From: Closterium sp. Naga37s-1
Lineage: Eukaryota > Streptophyta > Zygnematophyceae > Desmidiales > Closteriaceae
Reading direction: 5' to 3'
NCBI GenBank assembly: GCA_947471745.1
Contig: CANJKZ010000956.1
Coordinates: forward strand, 124,001 to 188,000
Length of the DNA: 64,000 bases
Shown here: in pieces, positions 58,723 to 64,000 of the stretch
Layout of the letters: the number at the start of each line of letters is the position of its first letter
Numbering within the stretch: position 1 is the first letter of the stretch
Made by a program: the position numbers and the translations under genes
The notes under the pieces: model-generated
Database searches by the model: none
What the model saw: only the letters and a program-made list of their open reading frames with translations
What the model was told of the DNA's origin: nothing

Positions 58723-60100
58723 ATGGTCGACCCCGTAGCTAATGCGGGCGTAGCGGACACCTTGGAGGCACGCTTGGCTGATGCGAGGAAACGCCATACG
58801 GATGGCGAGTACGGGACGATCCCCTTGCTGATCGTCGAGTTGGGCATCCGGTCGCAGTGGGCGACGGAACACCCATCCCGTCATGTTTCTCCTCGACCGG
58901 TGCGAAACGAAGGTGGCGTCGATGACGAGGTCGACGGCGGTGCACGAGTGAGCGGCAACAATGGCACGAAGCAGAGAGGGGTGATCAAGGTTGATGGTGG
59001 CGTCGACAGGAGTCAGGCGCGAGTGCAGCAGTCGACGACAGTTGCAGGCAGCTCACGTGCCGAGGTTGATGGTCGACGTCGCTCTCCTCTACAAAGCGGT
59101 GGAGGTCTCTCGGCGACGACGCATGTGACGGCGGGCGGGATCGCACCGACGTATGGCTACTTCAAGTTTTCTCCGGACCGGATTACCGTCGCACCTCTGC
59201 AAGGTCGACGAGATCTCATCACCTAGAGGGAGTCGATAGAACCTCAACTGGAGGTCACCGGGCTAAAAGGCTTCGCCGACGGCACAGTGCCAATTCCGCC
59301 CGTGGACGATGTCGGGCTACGCGGGGAGTTTCGTGCGGCTCACTTGCTCACCTTCATGGTGATCTCGAGGTGCTGCTCGCCGGTGGTGCAGCTGGCGCTC
59401 AGGAGCTGTCGAGAGCGACTGGATGCCGGTCACCAGGCATGGCACTTCAGGTCAGGGACGACCTGTACATCGCACAGCTGGAGAAGAAAATGAACCACAT
59501 TCGAATGGGCGAGCAGGAGTCGGCAACGGACTACTGCAACCGTGCTCGACGGATCCTGGCTGAGATGCGGATGGCGGGCGCCGAATACTTGACGGCGTCC
59601 TACATCTCCCACATCGTCAAGGGCCTGCCGCGCGGCTACAACCTCATGAAGAGGATGATGATGGTACCCGGGACGCGTGAGTCCCTCGACGAGGACTCCA
59701 TCACCAGCTACATCCTTCAAGACAAGGCGATGCAGGACGCCGAACAGCCCACAGAGCTCTTTCCTCAGGTAAACTACGCTGCACCGACGAAGCTGAATCA
59801 GCAGCAAGGGCAGCGCAGGAAGCTGAGCGGAGGTGGGCGGTCGACGGAGGACGTCGTTGACAATAAATTATTCTTCGCGGGATCTCGAACTTCAATGCAA
59901 TGCTGGCGCTAGTGGAGAAAATCGACATTTTGCGCCGTCCGAGATCAGGGTCCTAATGCGGACACCGCCCTCGGGGGCTGACCGAGCACGCCACTGTACA
60001 TGCCGTTGCGACGAATGCAGCTGCCGCGCCGTTTAAAGGGCACTGCTTCGCGTGCAACAGGCCGGGCCATCGCAAGAGCGAATGCCTAGAGGAGCTAAGA
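58723..60100 (+). CDS. Gyp-G gag region
   Basis: A helix-rich core with LYIAQLEKKMNHIRMGEQES, DYCNRARRILAEM and YISHIVKGLPRGYNL, the shape of a UBN2/Retrotran gag. It is followed downstream by the zinc knuckle CFACNRPGHRKSEC (60044-60085, C-X2-C-X4-H-X4-C). It would bind and package element RNA. Broken fossil; the start codon choice is tentative. Confidence 0.65.
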
Positions 60101-60584
60101 CATTGTGGAGTAGAGTAGGGAAGGGAGTCTGGGAGGCAGGGAAACACCAACCGTCAGTAGAGTACATGGCCTGAGTCTTCAACGGTCCACGTCAACGCCC
60201 TCACGATGAAACGGGCAGTCGCCGCTGGAGCTGACGTATACGCTGTGGACATTACGGTAGTAGGAGAAGCAGAGGAGCCGAGTGATTTTCAAAACTGCTG
60301 GGAGCCGCACCGCCCGAACTACTGGAACTACTGAAACGGTACCCGAGGATTTTTCCATACGGTTTACCGGAGGGACTGCCACCTCAGCGAGCACACGACC
60401 ATCGCATAGAGTTAGAGCCGGGGCACAGCCAACCGTAGAACGGCGGCAGCGAGGTGTCGGTGCGTAGAAACAGCGACGGGTCCGCAGTAGAAGGAGCAAA
60501 CCCAAGAGCCGCAAGTGTAGTCCTCACTGTGTCGTGCCACTCGCGAGGCGCCTGGCGGAGACCGTAGACTGGCCGGCGGAGGCT

Positions 60585-62310
60585 CTACTGGGTACCTGCA
60601 GGAAACGTCCCAGTGAAACCAGGTGGTCGGCGCAGCCAGATCTCCTCGTGCAGGCTGCCCTGCAGGAAAGCTGTGCTGAAGTCCAGAGAGTGCAACTTGT
60701 AGTCACGCTGAGCAGCGACGTGCAGCAACACCCGAAGAGTAGTCATCTTCGGGGTTGGGGAGAAGGTCTGGAAGTAGTCAACTCCCTGTCGCTGACTGAA
60801 GCCTCGAGCAACGTAACGCGCCTTGAAGGCAGGCGGAGAACCCGGCGGCCGCTTCACCCTGAAAATCCACATGCCATCGACTATGTTCACCCGAGACGGG
60901 GGAACTTCATCGACGTAGGTGCCTGCGGACTTCCAGGATGCCATCTCGGCATCCATAGCTGCCTGCCACTGAGAGGAGTAAGGACACGTAATCGCCTCTG
61001 CGTAAGAGCGCGGGGTCGGGATGTCTAGAGCATCCGGGTCTCCCTCAGGGGCAAGCAGCATGGAAGCGAAACGAGGTACAGCAGCTGCAAGACACTCAAA
61101 GTCCTCCTGCGTGTCCTCAAGGACGTCCGTGCCAAGAGCACACTCACCCCTGACGGACGGAGGACTGGCAGACACTGACTTAGCAACTAGAGCAGTGGCG
61201 TAGTCGAGACGGCAGGCAGCAGCAAAGTCAAGCAGCTCAGCAACGAGAGCAGACGCAGCAGCAGACTCAAAGGAAGGGTCAGTGACAGCAATGGCGAGGA
61301 GACGAGAGACAGTGGGACTGGTAGCACGAGCTCGGTCAGACGCAGGGTCAGGGACGGCTGGAAGAGAGGACTCAAGAGGAGGCAGCAGAGGAACACGCAG
61401 TGGAACAGAGGAAGGACGGAGTGCCATAGCGTGCGTGCCGAAGACAGGAGGAGGACGCGAACAAGGAGCGCGACGAGCAGTGCGAACAGGCGAGACAGGA
61501 CGAGACGCAGGCTCACGACGCTCTGTAAGACCGCCAGACTGCTCAGTGTAAGGAGAGGGAGCAGGCAGTGGGGAGGCTGGTTGTAACGGCGGCAACAACT
61601 GGTCAGGCGGTGGACACAGGAAGGGAGGAGGAAGACCAGTAGAAGACGGGACACCAAGAACCTGCTGAAGCAGGGGAACGAAGTACGGTCGCGGCCGCAA
61701 AGCGCCCTCCAGCGCCAGGGTCAACAGATCCAGCTCATGCAGCTCCAGCGCCTCCAGTGCCAATGCCTCCAACTCCAGCTCCTGCAGCTCCAGCGCCTCC
61801 TGCGCCAGGGCCTCCAACTCCAGCTCCTCCAGCTCCAGTGCCTCCAGCGCCAGCTGCTCCAGGCTCCGTAGGGTCTCCATCTCCAGCGCACCCAACACCA
61901 CCAGTCCCGGCAGCTCCATCACCACTGGTACGAGCACCTCCAGGACCAGTAGTCGCAATACCTCCAGTACCGCCAGCTCCAGTAGTAACAGCAGCACCTC
62001 TAGCTCCAGTGTCTCCAGCGCCTCCAGCTCCGGGAGCTCCACTCCAACGGTGTGCGCGCCGAACAAGCCACTCACGCAGCTACTGCAAGGACAGTCGCGG
62101 CGAAGCACCAGCAGGACCTCCAGACGAAGCAACACCCCGAGGCGCAGCACCCCCAGACTCCGCACCCTCCGACTCAGCACCCCCAGGCTCAACACCCGCA
62201 GACTCAGCACCCCCAGGCTCAGCACCCCCAGACCCAGCACCCACAGACCCCGCACCCCCCGGCTCCGCACCCCCAGACGCAACACCCCCAGATGCAGCAC
62301 CTGGAGCAGC
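60585..62310 (-). CDS. Cop-A copy A6: linker and RT start
   Basis: Runs from the Leu/Glu-reading linker through RPRPYFVPLLQQVLGVPSST, PPSVRGECALGTDVLEDTQE, ALDIPTPRSYAEAI, SQWQAAMDAEMASWKSAGTY and DGMWIFRVKRPPGSPPAFKA, to LHSLDFSTAFLQGSLHEEI and RRPPGFTGTFPAGT. The family's usual order is kept. Fossil. Confidence 0.75.
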
Positions 62311-62405
62311 ACCTGAGCCGACAGCTACCTGAACAGGCGCAGTACCAGGGAGAGGGTCTACCTGAGACACACCCGAGGGAGCAGGACCCTGGGGCGGGAG
62401 GGGGT

Positions 62406-63330
62406 CTACCGGAGGTGGACCGGGAGCAAGGAAGAGCGGCGGGGGCGGGGGAGGGGCAGAGCGGTAGGGGAAGAGTCGGTAAAAGGGAACTGACTCGTCG
62501 AACGTGACGTCCTGAGACGGGAGGACATGGCGCGAGGTGGGGTGGTAAATCTGCCAGCCAGGCGCGTCAGGGCAAAGCCAAGGAAGACGCAAGGAATGGC
62601 ATGGGCGGACAGCTTGTCCGCGGACATATCGCGAACAAAGGCACGAGAACCCCAGACCCGGAACACCGACGCATCGCCAACCTTCCCCGTCCAACGCAGT
62701 GTGGGCGAAGTCTCTGGCAAGGAGATACGGGGCCAGAGGTTGAGCTGATGTGCAGTGTACCGGACCGCAAACGGCCACAGAAAATGGGGAGCGGCCGCAT
62801 GGATCATGGAGGTACGAGCGACCTCCATGACTAAGCCAATGCGGCGCTCAGCAATCCCATTTTGCTGAGGGGAGTCCGGAAGCGCGAACGACTGGAGAAT
62901 GCCCTCCCCACGACAAAAGTCCCGCAAGAGGTCAGAGGAGAACTCACCACCTCTGTCAGAGTGCAGACGTAGGACAGGATGGTTCGTACCGAAGCGCTCG
63001 CGGAGTCGGAGACGGACTGTGCGGATCCAAGGGATCAAGACATCAGGGACCTCACCCTTGCTGCGCAAGGGGAGGACCGTGATGTACCGCGTGTAGTCGT
63101 CAACGACCAGCAGAAAGTAGCGCTCGCGGCCCTGTCCACTGACGCGGGCTGGGCCCCACACGTCCATGTGGAGAGTCTGCAGGGGAGCAGTCGTCAGGGG
63201 AAACGAGGAGGAGTGAGGAGCGGCGCGCTGCCGCCCCTCGACGCAAGGGAGGCAGGGCGGGGCAGGCGAGGGCGGGAGGGGAGGCAGAGACCTGGGTGGA
63301 CCAGAGACGAGAAACCGAGAGTGCATGCCA
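62406..63330 (-). CDS. Cop-A copy A6: integrase block
   Basis: CLPCVEGRQRAAPHSSSFP, LHMDVWGPARVSGQGRERYF, LVVDDYTRYITVLPL, LHSDRGGEFSSDLLRDFC and SPQQNGIAERRIGLV with the D, D, E residues, then LWPFAVRYTAHQLNLWP and VFRVWGSRAFV. It joins host DNA to element cDNA. Fossil. Confidence 0.8.
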
Positions 63331-64000
63331 CGAAGGCGTGGCAGGGAGGGGTGACCCAGGCGGTGGTGCCACAGAAGAGTCTAGTGCGACAGGAGGCGAC
63401 ACGAGCAAGAGGCGGCTACCTGACCTGACGCGGACACCTGAGCAGACGCAGCAACCTGAGGAGGCTCGGTAGCCAGCGTGTACAGACTTGACCCTGGCCG
63501 ACGAGTGAACGTAGCCAGGTGACGCCCCGTCCGTGTGCACGTGCAGATCAACACACGCTGACCCCCAGGGGTGGTGGTAGTGACCATCGCATCCTGAAGG
63601 GCAGCGGTACTCACCAAGTTCGTAGAGAATGAGTGGAGGTGAAGGCCTGACAGTGAGCTGGACGGAACCGCCAGACACGGGAGGACAGTGGAGGAACGGG
63701 CAACGACCGGGCCCCCAGAGGGGTCAGCCAGTCAGACCGGGACAGGTGCAGGGAGAGGAGTGAGAGTGATGCTGTCACGAAAGAAACAGCGCGAGGCGCC
63801 GGAGTCCAACGTGAAGGTGTGCAAGGCCTGAGTAGGCGCAGTACTAGGGAGAGTACCAGACTCACTAGCACCTAGAGCAGCAGCAGCTATACCTGGGTCA
63901 GGCGGCACACACTGGTAACAGTCACCCTCAGCACTAACAGACAAAGCATACATAGCAGAGATAATAACATCATAGTCTAGGTCAAAGATAGCAACTCCCG

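Larger units (their letters stand above)
58130..60438 (+). mobile_element. LTR retrotransposon 5' part (Gyp-G): leader, gag and start of RT
   Basis: An untranslated stretch (58130-58720) with an 11-base hairpin near its start is followed by gag (first ATG 58723, MVDPVANAGVADTLEARLAD). The gag core lies at about 59440-59760 (LEKKMNHIRMGEQESATDY, RILAEMRMAGAEYL, IVKGLPRGYNLMKR), and a classical zinc knuckle at 60044-60085. Near 60330-60430 a stretch resembling a gypsy RT opening (RIFPYGLPEGLPP, then H-x-I-E-L) appears, matching the 3303-4144 piece. The right end meets minus-strand Cop-A. It is broken, with several breaks. Confidence 0.75.
60439..64000 (-). mobile_element. Ty1/copia element, family Cop-A, copy A6 (runs off the window)
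   Basis: Minus-strand fossil entering from the right edge. On the minus strand from right to left it shows: gag end and protease (FTLDSGASRCFF, about 63770-63830), pre-integrase and integrase (about 63400-62800), the GGAEPGG linker (about 62330-62100), the Gly/Ala-type linker, a Ser/Pro-rich part (about 61700-61200), and RT (about 61000-60440). It stops in RT where gypsy sequence begins. No LTR lies within the window. Broken, with several breaks. Confidence 0.85.

Overview
This window looks like gene-poor, GC-rich nuclear DNA from a plant-lineage (streptophyte) eukaryote. I would guess a charophyte alga or an early-diverging land plant, but I cannot fix the genus. Three things support this: LTR retrotransposons primed by initiator-methionine tRNA (TGGTATCAGAGC-type sites), a plant-type leucine-rich-repeat (LRR) gene built from 72-base phase-2 exons, and intron-bearing pogo-like and hAT-type DNA transposons. 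There are no operons, rRNA, tRNA or CRISPR arrays. About nine tenths of the window is transposon sequence. Family names (Cop-A, Cop-B, Cop-C, NA-D, NA-F, Gyp-G) are working labels used only here.

Layout. 1-3302: 3' part of a Ty1/copia element (Cop-A). 3303-4144: worn Ty3/gypsy piece. 4150-11306: short non-autonomous LTR element NA-D (minus strand) with a young copia element, Cop-C, inside it (5561-11297). Both have 5-base target duplications. 11470-12686: pogo-like transposase gene with introns (minus), cut off by a minus-strand Cop-A copy (12687 to about 16715). About 16716-18770: NA-F-like LTR sequence with a large G-rich minisatellite. About 18.77-40.57 kb: a three-level nest, in which a Cop-A copy (A3) is split by a Tnt1-like element Cop-B (24515-38825), and Cop-B is split by another Cop-A copy (30023-35335). 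Further Cop-A pieces lie in the 5' LTR of Cop-B. 40568-42375: Ty3/gypsy piece (minus). 42376 to about 45605: Cop-A copy A4.

45606-52867 is the only stretch with host coding sequence. It starts with nested hAT-type elements, followed by 13 exons of an LRR gene (47644-52326) arranged as a five-exon cassette repeated 2.6 times. Two hAT MITEs with clean 8-base target duplications lie in or just after this gene. 52868-64000 returns to retroelement debris: Cop-A copy A5, an NA-D-like piece holding a complete short element NA-F (55320-56908), another Cop-A fragment, a gypsy 5' part with gag (58130 to about 60438), and a minus-strand Cop-A copy running off the window.

Relations. Cop-A seems to be the main autonomous family. 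Its gag, protease, integrase, RT and RNase H are all seen, though in scattered partial copies. NA-D and NA-F carry no recognisable protein but share the LTR ends, priming site and polypurine tract style of Cop-A, so they were probably mobilised by it. Long open frames over the GC-rich repeats, and antisense Ser/Thr-rich frames opposite the integrase-RT linker, are compositional shadows and are not annotated.
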